A stretch of 16,920 bases of DNA, taken from contig CANCOY010000079.1 in the NCBI GenBank assembly GCA_947379865.1, forward strand, positions 1 to 16,920. Reading direction: 5' to 3'. This document shows, piece after piece, positions 7,379-14,547 of the stretch. Within the stretch, counting starts at the first letter, position 1; every line of letters begins with the position of its first letter. The position numbers and the translations under genes were made by a program. The notes beneath the pieces are model-generated. The model had not been told where the DNA came from, did no database searches, and worked only from the letters and a program-made list of their open reading frames with translations. The stretch comes from Acetobacteraceae bacterium (GTDB taxonomy: Bacteria > Pseudomonadota > Alphaproteobacteria > Zavarziniales > Zavarziniaceae).

Positions 7379-7990
7379 ATGAAACTTTATGACTCGATCG
7401 GCCCCAACCCCAAGGTTGTCCGCATGTTCATGGCGGAAAAAGGCATCGACCTGCCCAAGGTCACCGTGGACCTGATGGGCGCCGAAAACCGCCAGGGCCC
7501 CTATCTGGGCAAGAATCCCAGCGGCCAGACCCCGGCGCTGGAACTGGATGACGGCAGCTATTTGGCCGAAATCACCGTCATTTGCGAATACCTCGACGAA
7601 AAGCACCCCGGTGGCAACCTGATCGGCACCACTGCCGAGGAGCGCGCCAAGACCCGCATGTGGGTGCGCCGCGTCGACCTCAATATCATCGAGCCGCTCA
7701 CCAGCGGTTTCCGCTATGCCGAAGGCATCAAGATTTTCGAAAACCGCATGCGCGTGCTGCCCGAGGCCGCCGCCGGCCTGAAGGCCGTCGCCCAGGACAA
7801 GATCAAGTGGCTGGACGGCCTGATGGCCGGCAAGCAGTGGATCGCCGGTGACCATTTCACCCTGGCCGACATCCATCTGTTCGTGTTCCTTGAGTTCGGC
7901 GCGTCGGTGGGCCAGCCCATCAACCCCGAGTTCAAGAACATCACCGCCTGGTTCGAGCGCGTGAAGGCCCGGCCGAGCGCCGCCGCCTGA
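7379..7990 (+). CDS. Glutathione S-transferase family protein
   Basis: I choose the ATG at 7379 (MKLYDSIGPNPKVVR), which is 6 nt after GGGAGGA. The open frame upstream lacks family features. The 203-aa product has the thioredoxin-like N-terminal domain with NPSGQTPALELDDG (cis-Pro at 52) and EITVICEYLDE, a variant of the ES-x-x-I glutathione-binding motif with Thr in the Ser place. The all-helical C-terminal domain carries the N-capping motif DHFTLADIHLF (158-168). Such proteins conjugate glutathione to electrophiles or reduce disulfides and peroxides in the cytosol. The putative catalytic residue is in the Ser6 region. The gene is monocistronic and ends at a strong terminator. Confidence 0.88.
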   Translation: MKLYDSIGPNPKVVRMFMAEKGIDLPKVTVDLMGAENRQGPYLGKNPSGQTPALELDDGSYLAEITVICEYLDEKHPGGNLIGTTAEERAKTRMWVRRVDLNIIEPLTSGFRYAEGIKIFENRMRVLPEAAAGLKAVAQDKIKWLDGLMAGKQWIAGDHFTLADIHLFVFLEFGASVGQPINPEFKNITAWFERVKARPSAAA

Positions 7991-8008
7991 GCCTTGCCTG
8001 CTCATGGG

Positions 8009-8036
8009 AAAAGGGGGCTGCGGCCCCCTTTTTCTT
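8009..8036 (+). terminator. Rho-independent terminator of the GST gene
   Basis: The stem AAAAGGGGGC pairs with GCCCCCTTTT around a TGCG loop, and the downstream arm runs into TTTTTCTT. It starts 18 nt after the GST stop. A second perfect 8-bp hairpin (8034-8041 with 8048-8055) follows at once. Confidence 0.85.
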
Positions 8037-8055
8037 GGGTCCTTGGAGACCCAAG

Positions 8056-8299
8056 GTGGCCTTGCCCTTCGGCGAGAATGGGGGGTGAAAACGGAGCGGG
8101 CGCCTTGGCTGGGAACCGGCTGCAAGGAGCGCGGAAGCGCGTATGAAGCTGGGCGGAAGGGGCTCCGAAGTGCGCTCGGGGCAAGGCCCAAGGGCTTTGC
8201 GCGAGGGATAGATGCAGGATGGCCGAGACGGCGCAGCGGCTTGGTTTACGAGAGCCCGCTCCGGCGCAGTCGGACGCGCCATGTTTATATAACTGCGCG
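8056..8299. other. Intergenic stretch, nothing recognised
   Basis: About 245 GC-rich bases between the GST terminator hairpins and the AbiE operator region. No open frame with family features is seen on either strand, and no tRNA or transposon ends. It may be the decayed junction where the AbiE locus entered. Confidence 0.4.
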
Positions 8300-8388
8300 T
8301 TAGCATAGTGAGACTACGTATAAAGACCCATTACCAAACTTGCCCCAGGTTTGAATTTACGCTAGTTAGCATAGTGTGCGTATGCAAA
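8300..8388 (+). promoter_or_regulatory. Two candidate AbiEi operators upstream of the antitoxin gene
   Basis: The 12-mer GTTAGCATAGTG occurs at 8299-8310 and again at 8365-8376, 66 bp apart. The second copy belongs to an imperfect 23-bp palindrome at 8366-8388: TTAGCATA, 7 nt, TATGCAAA (7 of 8 arm positions pair), which overlaps the ATG at 8382. The first, at 8300-8322, has the same left arm and a weaker right arm (TACGTATA). AbiEi proteins are known to repress their own operon by binding two inverted repeats of about this length, which fits well. Operator overlap with the start codon suggests very short or absent leader RNA. Confidence 0.55.
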
Positions 8389-9227
8389 ACGACGGAAAAC
8401 TAAACCAACTCTTTCACCTGCTGCCCGAGGGGCTGCTCGTGGATTCCGCGTGGCTGCGCCAGAAGGGCTACTCCACATCGCTGTGCAGCCAGTACGTCGC
8501 GGCGGGATGGCTGGAGCGGCCCGCACGGCGTGTCTATCGCCGCCCGACGAAAACCAGACTCACCTGGCAGCAGGTCGTCATCTCCCTGCAAGCACCCCTG
8601 AACAAGCTCCTCGTGGTCGGCGGTCGAACCGCACTCGAATTGCAAGGCATGGGGCATTACCTCTCGCAAGAGGTCCGCGAGGTTCATCTCTACGGGCCAG
8701 AAGCTCCCCCAACCTGGCTGGGTGATCTGCATCTCGGCGTGCGGTTCATCCACCACACGGGCAAGCGGCTCTTCCGAAACGACCCCATCACGCGCAGCTT
8801 AACCAGCCTCGCACGGGACATCGAAACCGAGACCGGAAAATCCGTTGACCCGATCCACGGCAGTTTCAGGCAGATCGAATGGGGCCATCTGAGCTTTCCC
8901 TTGACAGTCTCCGCTCCGGAACGCGCTCTGCTCGAACTGCTGGATGAGTTGCCGAAAAACGAGAGCTTCCATCAGGTCGATAAGCTGATGGAAGGGATGT
9001 CCACGCTCAGCCCGCGCCGTCTCAAAAAGCTGCTCGCCGATTGCCACAGCGTGAAAGTGAAGCGGCTGTTTTTCTTCTTCGCGGAGCGTCATCACCATCG
9101 CTGGCTGAACCAACTCGAACCCGAGAGTTTCGGTCTCGGAACAGGCAATCGTGTTCTGGTGAAAGGCGGCAAACTCAATCGCCGTTATCACATCACCGTG
9201 CCAGAGGATCTTGATGGCCTATGGTAA
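8382..9227 (+). CDS. abiEi: AbiEi-type antitoxin and transcriptional repressor
   Basis: This 281-aa protein starts at the ATG at 8382; a GTG two codons earlier is possible. It fits AbiEi antitoxins of the AbiE type IV toxin-antitoxin family: an N-terminal winged-helix part (VDSAWLRQKGYSTSLCSQYV, then GWLERPARRVYRRP) binds the operator. The central and C-terminal part (VVGGRTALELQGMGHYL, later SAPERALLELLDELP) is needed for neutralisation. The type IV label means that the antitoxin counteracts the effect of the toxin without binding it. The gene is intact, overlaps the toxin gene by 14 nt (9214-9227), and has operator-like repeats in front. Its codon use differs somewhat from its neighbours, consistent with transfer. 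Confidence 0.85.
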   Translation: MQNDGKLNQLFHLLPEGLLVDSAWLRQKGYSTSLCSQYVAAGWLERPARRVYRRPTKTRLTWQQVVISLQAPLNKLLVVGGRTALELQGMGHYLSQEVREVHLYGPEAPPTWLGDLHLGVRFIHHTGKRLFRNDPITRSLTSLARDIETETGKSVDPIHGSFRQIEWGHLSFPLTVSAPERALLELLDELPKNESFHQVDKLMEGMSTLSPRRLKKLLADCHSVKVKRLFFFFAERHHHRWLNQLEPESFGLGTGNRVLVKGGKLNRRYHITVPEDLDGLW

Positions 9228-9468
9228 CCTCTACCGGCAACAGATCACGCTCCTCATCCGCGTGCTGCCGTTCGTCGCCGAGGAAACCGTCTTCGCCCTC
9301 AAGGGCGGGACCGCCATCAATCTCTTCGTGCGCGACATGCCGGAGATGGCCAACCTTCCTGCTGTGAAGTGGCGTCAGCGCAATCTCGACACGCTTTCAC
9401 CCGAGGGGCGCACCGCCGAAGTGGCCAAGCTGGAGAAGGTGCTGTTCGGAGCTGGGCGTGACGGCTGA
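9214..9468 (+). pseudogene. abiEii: AbiEii-type toxin with internal deletion
   Basis: From the ATG at 9214 the product is only 84 aa, against about 300 for AbiEii nucleotidyltransferase toxins. Residues 1-43 match the family start (LYRQQITLLIRVLPFVAEET, then FALKGGTAINLFVRDMP). The next residues jump straight to what looks like the family C-terminus (NLPAVKWRQRNLDTLSPEGR, AKLEKVLFG). The DxD catalytic metal-binding segment, which should follow the GG-x-AINL loop, is missing, so the toxin should be inactive. The reading frame is kept across the junction after DMP. The deletion may have been selected to disarm the toxin while the repressor was kept. It overlaps abiEi by 14 nt, as in intact loci. 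Confidence 0.75.
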
Positions 9469-9758
9469 TCCTCCAGACACGGCGCTGCAAAGTTCCGTTG
9501 ATGCCAGCTTTGATCTGCACGAGGGCGACCTGATGACCCTCTTCAAACGTATCGTCGCACACAACAAACGGATTGCTGATGGAGACATCCGCGCCGGTCA
9601 TTGCCGAAATCGCGAATGTATGAAACGTGCGCTACTATCTGCCCGGCGGCGTGAAGGTCAACGGCAAGCCGGTGATGAACATCTACAGCTCCGACATGCC
9701 CGCAGCCGCCTCTCCCCGATTGCCTCTGGAGGCAAGGTCACCCCCTGTTCACGGGTGA
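9458..9758 (+). pseudogene. Unrecognised gene scraps after the AbiE locus
   Basis: One frame from a GTG at 9458, overlapping the toxin remnant by 11 nt, reads DLHEGDLMTLFKRIVAHNKR then IADGDIRAGH. A second frame at 9630-9758 reads RYYLPGGVKVNGKPVMNIYS then SDMPAAASP. Both look like real protein rather than random translation, but I cannot assign a family and no single frame spans them. They may be the two ends of one gene joined by a deletion, as in the adjacent toxin. Confidence 0.3.
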
Positions 9759-9759
9759 A
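9719..9759 (-). terminator. Paired hairpins downstream of the photolyase gene
   Basis: TTGCCTC-TG-GAGGCAA (9719-9734) and TCACCC-9 nt-GGGTGA (9739-9759) lie directly after the minus-strand photolyase stop at 9763. No T-run is present. They could end the photolyase transcript and any rightward AbiE transcript. Confidence 0.3.
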
Positions 9760-9762
9760 GTC

Positions 9763-11328
9763 TCAGGGATGAAGTTGGGCCAGAAAGGTCGACGCCTGTT
9801 CCACGATGGCCGCCCGGCGTCCTGCCTCCATGCGGTCGAGCGCCCCGAAAATCACCCCCATGCGGCGGTTCGGGCGCAGCAGGCGTTCATGGGTGATCAG
9901 GAAATTCCAATAGAGCGCATTGAACGGGCAGGCCGTGGAACCCAGGGTTTCCTTCACGTCGTAACGGCAGCCGGCGCAATAATCCGACATCCGGTCGATA
10001 TACTTGCCGCTGGCCGCATAGGGCTTTGAGCCCAGCACGCCGCCATCGGCAAACAGGGCCATGCCATGGGTATTGGGCAGTTCGACCCATTCGATGGCAT
10101 CGGCATAGACAGCCAGGTACCACTGCCCCACCTCGGCCGGATCAAGCCCCGCCAGAAGCGCGAAATTGCCCGTCACCATCAGGCGCTGGATGTGATGGGC
10201 ATAGGCATGGGCTTTTGTCTGGCGCACCGTCTCGGCCACACAGACCATGTCCGTGTCGCCGGTCCAGAAAAAGTCTGGCAGGGGCCGTGTGGCGCCGAGC
10301 GCATTGGTGGCGCCATAGGCCGGCATCAGGTGCCAGTAAAGGCCGCGCACGAATTCCCGCCAGCCGAGAATCTGGCGGATAAAGCCCTCGGCCGCATTCA
10401 GCGGCACAAGGCCCCCCCGCCAGGCTGCCTCCACCGCCACACAGACGGCGCGCGGATCAAGCAGACCAAGGTTGAGATAGGGCGAGATCACGGCGTGAAA
10501 CAAAAAGGCCTGCCCCCGCTTCATGGCGTCCTGATAATCGCCAAAGCGGGCAAGGCCGTGGACCAGGAAATGCTGTAGCGCCCGCGCCGCCCCGGCTGCG
10601 TCCACGGCATAGCCAAAGCCCTCGAGGGCGCCAAAGCGGTCGGGCCAGCGGGTGGCGACCAAAGCGATTACCTCTTGCGTTACCGCATCGGGCGCCTCGG
10701 CAAAGGCGGGGGGCACCACCACGTCGCGGGGCAGCTTCTTGCGGTTCTCAGCGTCATAGTTCCAGGCGCCGCCCGCAGGCTCCCCCCCGTCCATCAGGAA
10801 GCCCGTTTCGCGCCGCATCTCGCGGTAGAAATATTCCATGCGCAGCTGGCGGCGGCCCCGGGCATGCTCGGCAAAACGGGCGCGGCTGGCAAGGAAGCGG
10901 GTGTCCTCGCGGATCTCCACCGGCACGGCCGTTGCCTGCTGCCAGCCGCCCATGTCTTCGGCCACCCGCCATTCGCCGGGGAAGGTGGCGATGATCTGCT
11001 GCGGGCGATGGCGCGCGGCGGCCCGCACCACCTCCCCCCGGAAGCTGCCGGTGTTGGCGGGGTCATCCAGGGCCACATAATCAACCCGGATGCCCCGTTC
11101 CCGCAGGTTGGCGGCGAAATGGCGCATGGCAGAGAAGAACAGCACCAGCTTCTGGCGGTGATGGGGCACCTCGTCGGCCTCGGCCGCCACTTCCATCATC
11201 AGCACCACATCGCGGGCGGCATCCAGCCCCTCAAGGGCGGCGATGTTGGGGCTCAGCTGGTCGCCCAGCACCACGCGCAGGCAATGGGTGCTGGCCAGCG
11301 CGCCTGCGCGGTCTATGTTTGCCGTCAT
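9763..11328 (-). CDS. Iron-sulfur cryptochrome/photolyase (FeS-BCP, PhrB-like (6-4) photolyase)
   Basis: I start at the ATG at 11328 (521 aa), which has GAGGTGG upstream; a GTG four codons earlier lacks room for a ribosome site. LRVVLGDQLSP opens the antenna-binding alpha/beta domain, and the helical FAD domain follows. Cys363, Cys451, Cys454 and Cys467 have exactly the spacing of the 4Fe-4S ligands of Agrobacterium PhrB (350, 438, 441, 454), a constant offset of 13. The His of HAYAHHIQRLM (His379) aligns with PhrB His366 by the same offset. PhrB repairs (6-4) photoproducts with blue light, using FAD and a lumazine antenna. Repair activity here is inferred. The gene is divergent from a DUF2256-COQ7-like pair with a 69-bp gap. 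Confidence 0.93.
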   Translation of the reverse strand: MTANIDRAGALASTHCLRVVLGDQLSPNIAALEGLDAARDVVLMMEVAAEADEVPHHRQKLVLFFSAMRHFAANLRERGIRVDYVALDDPANTGSFRGEVVRAAARHRPQQIIATFPGEWRVAEDMGGWQQATAVPVEIREDTRFLASRARFAEHARGRRQLRMEYFYREMRRETGFLMDGGEPAGGAWNYDAENRKKLPRDVVVPPAFAEAPDAVTQEVIALVATRWPDRFGALEGFGYAVDAAGAARALQHFLVHGLARFGDYQDAMKRGQAFLFHAVISPYLNLGLLDPRAVCVAVEAAWRGGLVPLNAAEGFIRQILGWREFVRGLYWHLMPAYGATNALGATRPLPDFFWTGDTDMVCVAETVRQTKAHAYAHHIQRLMVTGNFALLAGLDPAEVGQWYLAVYADAIEWVELPNTHGMALFADGGVLGSKPYAASGKYIDRMSDYCAGCRYDVKETLGSTACPFNALYWNFLITHERLLRPNRRMGVIFGALDRMEAGRRAAIVEQASTFLAQLHP

Positions 11329-11397
11329 GATGTCCGCCACCTCTTCAAGAGCCCATCAGATAGGCCGCGTTGGCCCGTCATCCAGCCGGGTGCGCCC

Positions 11398-11565
11398 ATG
11401 AGGGAGCCGGCCACAAAAGGCCCCATGCGCCGCAAGGGCGACCTGCCGCAGAAACCCTGCGCCACCTGTGGCCGCCCCTTTGCCTGGCGGCGCAAATGGG
11501 CAAAGGTCTGGGACGAGGTGCGCCACTGTTCTGATGCCTGCCGACGCGCGCGGAGCAAAGCATGA
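11398..11565 (+). CDS. DUF2256 zinc-ribbon-like small protein
   Basis: A 55-aa protein from the ATG at 11398; an in-frame ATG at 11425 would give 46 aa starting MRRKGDLPQKPC, closer to typical family length. The core GDLPQKPCATCGRPFAWRRK and WAKVWDEVRHCSDACRR is the DUF2256 signature, with Cys21, Cys24, Cys44 and Cys48 as probable zinc ligands. The function is unknown. In many genomes the family is encoded beside cryptochrome/photolyase genes, as here, where it faces the FeS photolyase. Its stop overlaps the next gene's start (ATGA, 11562-11565), so the two are translated together. Confidence 0.85.
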   Translation: MREPATKGPMRRKGDLPQKPCATCGRPFAWRRKWAKVWDEVRHCSDACRRARSKA

Positions 11566-12110
11566 CCCCCTCGACCATGACCAGAGACGAACAGCATTTT
11601 GCCACCCGCCTGCGCCGCGACCTGCGCTCTGACCACGCCGGGGAATTTGGCGCCGTGGCGATCTATACCGGCGTGCTGGCCGCCGCCCGCGACCCCGGCG
11701 TGCGCGCCTTTGCCCTGCGCCACCAGGCGACCGAGGCAGATCATCTGGCCCGTATTCTCGCCATCCTGCCCCGGAACGGCCGCAGCCGCCTTGCCCCCTT
11801 GTGGTGGGTGGCGGGCTTCTTCACGGGCTTCCTGCCGGCACTGGCCGGCCCCCGCGCCGTCTATCTGACCATCGCGGCGGTGGAGCGCTTTGTGGACAGA
11901 CATTACCAGGACCAGATCGACCTGCTGGAAGGGCGGGCAGACCATGCCGCCCTGCGCGACCTCCTCCTCTCGTGCCAGGCCGACGAGCAGCACCACCGCG
12001 ACGAGGCAACGGAACTGGCGGCAGCACCCGCCGGCTGGGCCGGGCGTCTGTGGGGCGGGCTGGTCTTCCATGGCTCGGCCGCAGCGGTGGTGGCCGCCCG
12101 CCGGTTCTGA
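11562..12110 (+). CDS. COQ7-like di-iron hydroxylase (demethoxyubiquinone hydroxylase family)
   Basis: This 182-aa protein has the full di-iron ligand set of COQ7: DHAGEFGAVAIY (Glu28), ATEADHL (Glu58, His61), VERFVDRHY (Glu108) and ADEQHHRDEA (Glu142, His145). COQ7 hydroxylates demethoxyubiquinone at C6 in ubiquinone synthesis, as a membrane-associated ferritin-like bundle. The hydrophobic stretch VAGFFTGFLPALAGPRAVYL fits membrane contact. The start at 11562 overlaps the DUF2256 stop by 4 nt; an ATG at 11577 is also possible. Its place with DUF2256 and a photolyase, rather than other ubi genes, is unusual: it may be the genome's COQ7 or a paralogue acting on another substrate. Confidence 0.85.
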   Translation: MTPSTMTRDEQHFATRLRRDLRSDHAGEFGAVAIYTGVLAAARDPGVRAFALRHQATEADHLARILAILPRNGRSRLAPLWWVAGFFTGFLPALAGPRAVYLTIAAVERFVDRHYQDQIDLLEGRADHAALRDLLLSCQADEQHHRDEATELAAAPAGWAGRLWGGLVFHGSAAAVVAARRF

Positions 12111-12146
12111 GCCTGTTGCCCTCAGGTTGCGCCGCCTCAGGCTCAG
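12107..12146. terminator. Inverted repeat spanning both stop codons of convergent genes
   Basis: CTGAGCCTG (12107-12115) and CAGGCTCAG (12138-12146) are perfect 9-bp arms with a 22-nt loop. The left arm contains the COQ7-like stop TGA, and the right arm the hydrolase stop on the minus strand. It is probably a bidirectional terminator without T-runs. Confidence 0.4.
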
Positions 12147-14305
12147 GGCCTGCGGAACTTGCCGAACTGCCAGACCGGCGCGCCACCAATCTGCAGGCGG
12201 GTTGGCGCCCCTTCGGCCATGCCGGCATAGTCCGCCTCGCTCAGGCTGAAGACGATGCGGCCCGCATCCCCGGGCAGCAGGCGCGAACGCCGGTAACTCT
12301 TTTCCCCCACCACCAGGGTTGGCAGGGCATCGGTAATGGGGAAGCGGCGCGATGAGGCAAGCTCCACCTCCAGCCTCATCGGGCCGGGCGGCGAGGGCGG
12401 AATGCCTGGGATTACCCTTTGCCTGGCCGGGGCCACCCGGCGCACGGCCACGATCCGGTTTTCCTCTGGCAGTTGCACCCTGCGCAACTTGGGCTGGGGA
12501 CTGGCGTTGAGGGCCAGCGGCCGGCCAGTCTGGTTCTCGGCCTCAGTTGTAACCAGTCGGATATTGCCAAGCGAGAGACGGCCACGGGCTGTCTTGTCGA
12601 ACGCAAAGCGCACCCCCCGCAGACTGGCCATGCGGGTAGCGGCAAAGGCACTGAGGGGAATGCGCACCGTCTGGAAGACGGAATTGGTCGAGCCATAAGC
12701 TGCATAAGCGCCAACCGGCCGATAGACCTGCGCCACGGAGGTCAACGCAACCGGCGTGGAGAGGCCGCCACGGCCATCCACCAGCCGGATGGACAGATCA
12801 ACATCACCCCTGGGATTGATCGCCCCATCGCACAGGCTGTCGAAGCATTCGAGCTTGATACGGAATTCCAGGGACCTGTAGGTGCGCCAGTCCACCGCAA
12901 GCCCGCTGTCGGAGGCATTGACCTGCACATAGGCGGCCCGGGAACTCCATTCCACCAGCGCCGCCCGCTGGCTGGTGTCGTGGTTGAAGCCGGCATCGCC
13001 ATGTTCATAGAGATCAAGGCCATAGGCGAGATTGGTTGCCCCCCGGCTGGATGTGCCGGTGGCGCCGTCGAAATCATCAATGACCAGATTATCTGACGCC
13101 ACCAGCGAGGCCGTCTGGCCCCGGGCGAAATAGGTGCGCAGCGCAAGGGCGCCCGGCAGGCTGGATGAGGGGTCGAACAACGCCGCCGATATGGCGTTTC
13201 TCCGCCCCCCCACATGGGCAAGGAAAAACGGGACCACGCTTTTGCTGGCGGTCAGGCGCTGCGGCCCAGAGCCAGCCGCAGTGACCGAAAACAGACGCGG
13301 CTGTGGTGCACAGCCGTCGGTGTCATAGACATCCGATTCCTGCCATTCCGAATTGTAGAAATTATGGTTGGCGCCAAACACCTCAAGGCTCGACTTGGGC
13401 AGTGCCCGGAGTTCTGGGGTGTCCTGCAGGGCGCGGTCAAGAACCCTGACCCCCTCCAGATCGGAAACATCACCATCGCAGCCGGGCAGCAGCACGTTCC
13501 AGGCAACACCCGCGGCATTCAGTGTACGGTCGGTCTGGCCATCCACGGGCCCGATTTCGAACAGCGCCTCGAAATTGACCTTACCGATGCGGCCGGGCCA
13601 GGGGCTGTCTGCATCACGATACTGGGCGAGGGCGGCACGCATGCCCTCGCCGCCACGGGAGTGACCAAGAAGGCCGACATGGCCAAAATCCAGCAGCCCG
13701 CGCAGGGAAAAGCCGAGGCTTGCAGGCGTGCTGGCGGTGCCGGCATGCCACGCCGCCAATTGCTGCAGATGCCGCAGCACCAGCCGGCCACGCCGCAGAT
13801 TGAGGCCCCCATCCCCCTCGACACCATAAGCGGCTGTAACACCACGGTTGGCATTGATGGAGACAACGACATAGCCCTTTCCCGCCAGCTCCCTGGCAAG
13901 ATAGGCATAGCCAAGATGATTGGGCGTCGGCACCCAGCCCTCCGGGCAGGTGCCGCTGTAGGTATAGTCAATGCCATAATCGAGGCGGGCCCGGCGGTCA
14001 CTGTCGTAATAACCGCAGGTTCCATGGTTTCCATGCAGGAAAACCAGCAGCGGATAGGGCCCGGGGGCCGTCGGACGATAGACGACGGCCCAGAGTTCGG
14101 TCTCAAGCTCGGACGAGACGGTCGCATCAAGGCTGGCTGGCAACTTGTATTCGCCCACCAGAATGCCGCGCTTGGCCGCAGGCCCACCCGTGACCGCGCC
14201 TTGCGCCGGACTGAACCAGACCGGGCACAGGACCAGGGCAATCCAACACCACAGGGCGGCAGATTTCCTCGTCCACAAGACATGCATCAGGCTGTTTCCA
14301 GGCAT
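12143..14305 (-). CDS. Large secreted alpha/beta hydrolase with C-terminal beta domain
   Basis: This 720-aa protein has an N-terminal signal peptide (basic WTRKSA, hydrophobic LWCWIALVLCPVWF, then AQGA as probable cleavage site). Residues about 45-390 form an alpha/beta hydrolase: LVFLHGNHGTC (oxyanion region), the nucleophile elbow GLLGHSRGGEG (Ser216) and a likely catalytic His314 in GANHNFYN. The acid may be Asp278 or Asp280 in GCDGDVSD. Residues about 400-720 lack catalytic motifs, have WSSRAAYVQVNASDSGLAVD-like strand patterns, and are probably beta sandwiches for binding. The ATG at 14305 follows GAGG; an ATG at 14287 is the alternative. The role is likely an exported esterase or lipase-like enzyme; its substrate is unknown. 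It is monocistronic. Confidence 0.8.
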   Translation of the reverse strand: MPGNSLMHVLWTRKSAALWCWIALVLCPVWFSPAQGAVTGGPAAKRGILVGEYKLPASLDATVSSELETELWAVVYRPTAPGPYPLLVFLHGNHGTCGYYDSDRRARLDYGIDYTYSGTCPEGWVPTPNHLGYAYLARELAGKGYVVVSINANRGVTAAYGVEGDGGLNLRRGRLVLRHLQQLAAWHAGTASTPASLGFSLRGLLDFGHVGLLGHSRGGEGMRAALAQYRDADSPWPGRIGKVNFEALFEIGPVDGQTDRTLNAAGVAWNVLLPGCDGDVSDLEGVRVLDRALQDTPELRALPKSSLEVFGANHNFYNSEWQESDVYDTDGCAPQPRLFSVTAAGSGPQRLTASKSVVPFFLAHVGGRRNAISAALFDPSSSLPGALALRTYFARGQTASLVASDNLVIDDFDGATGTSSRGATNLAYGLDLYEHGDAGFNHDTSQRAALVEWSSRAAYVQVNASDSGLAVDWRTYRSLEFRIKLECFDSLCDGAINPRGDVDLSIRLVDGRGGLSTPVALTSVAQVYRPVGAYAAYGSTNSVFQTVRIPLSAFAATRMASLRGVRFAFDKTARGRLSLGNIRLVTTEAENQTGRPLALNASPQPKLRRVQLPEENRIVAVRRVAPARQRVIPGIPPSPPGPMRLEVELASSRRFPITDALPTLVVGEKSYRRSRLLPGDAGRIVFSLSEADYAGMAEGAPTRLQIGGAPVWQFGKFRRP

Positions 14306-14547
14306 CGGCCCGCCTCAGACACTCAGAGGAACACGCCTCGGAACAAGGAAAGCCGTTCGTCGGACGTCTGAAAATAATATAGAGCAATTTCCCGCTTCTG
14401 GCATATCGCGCTTGACGAATTCTACTCCAAACAACCTGACCGCCGCCAAGGCGGAAGCCGCCCTCGCCAGAGGGAAGAGCCATGGGCCAGAATGCTTGCC
14501 CCGGGCAACGACCCCGCTACACTGCGCCCGCCTGCAGGGGGACCATC
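14306..14547. other. Divergent intergenic region
   Basis: This 242-bp region separates the divergent hydrolase and CHCC zinc-finger genes. It contains an AT-rich patch (14371-14381) with a minus-strand TATATT that could be a -10 element for the hydrolase. On the plus strand a candidate promoter lies at 14496-14523. No coding sequence is recognised. Confidence 0.4.
14496..14523 (+). promoter_or_regulatory. Candidate sigma-70-type promoter for the CHCC zinc-finger gene
   Basis: TTGCCC (14496-14501) and TACACT (14518-14523) are separated by 16 nt, each matching four of six consensus positions. Transcription would start about 20 nt before the ATG at 14548, leaving room for the AGGGGGA ribosome site. 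Confidence 0.3.

Noticed and set aside
7343..8306. Open frames antisense to the GST gene and its downstream region
   Set aside because: They cross a strong terminator and contain low-complexity Arg/Pro-rich translations with no family features.
10675..11397. Plus-strand extension upstream of DUF2256
   Set aside because: It is antisense to the photolyase. The DUF2256 domain starts only after 11398, and the extension has no conserved residues.
13214..14371. 385-codon open frame antisense to the secreted hydrolase
   Set aside because: The minus-strand protein has signal peptide and catalytic motifs. The antisense frame is a composition artefact.
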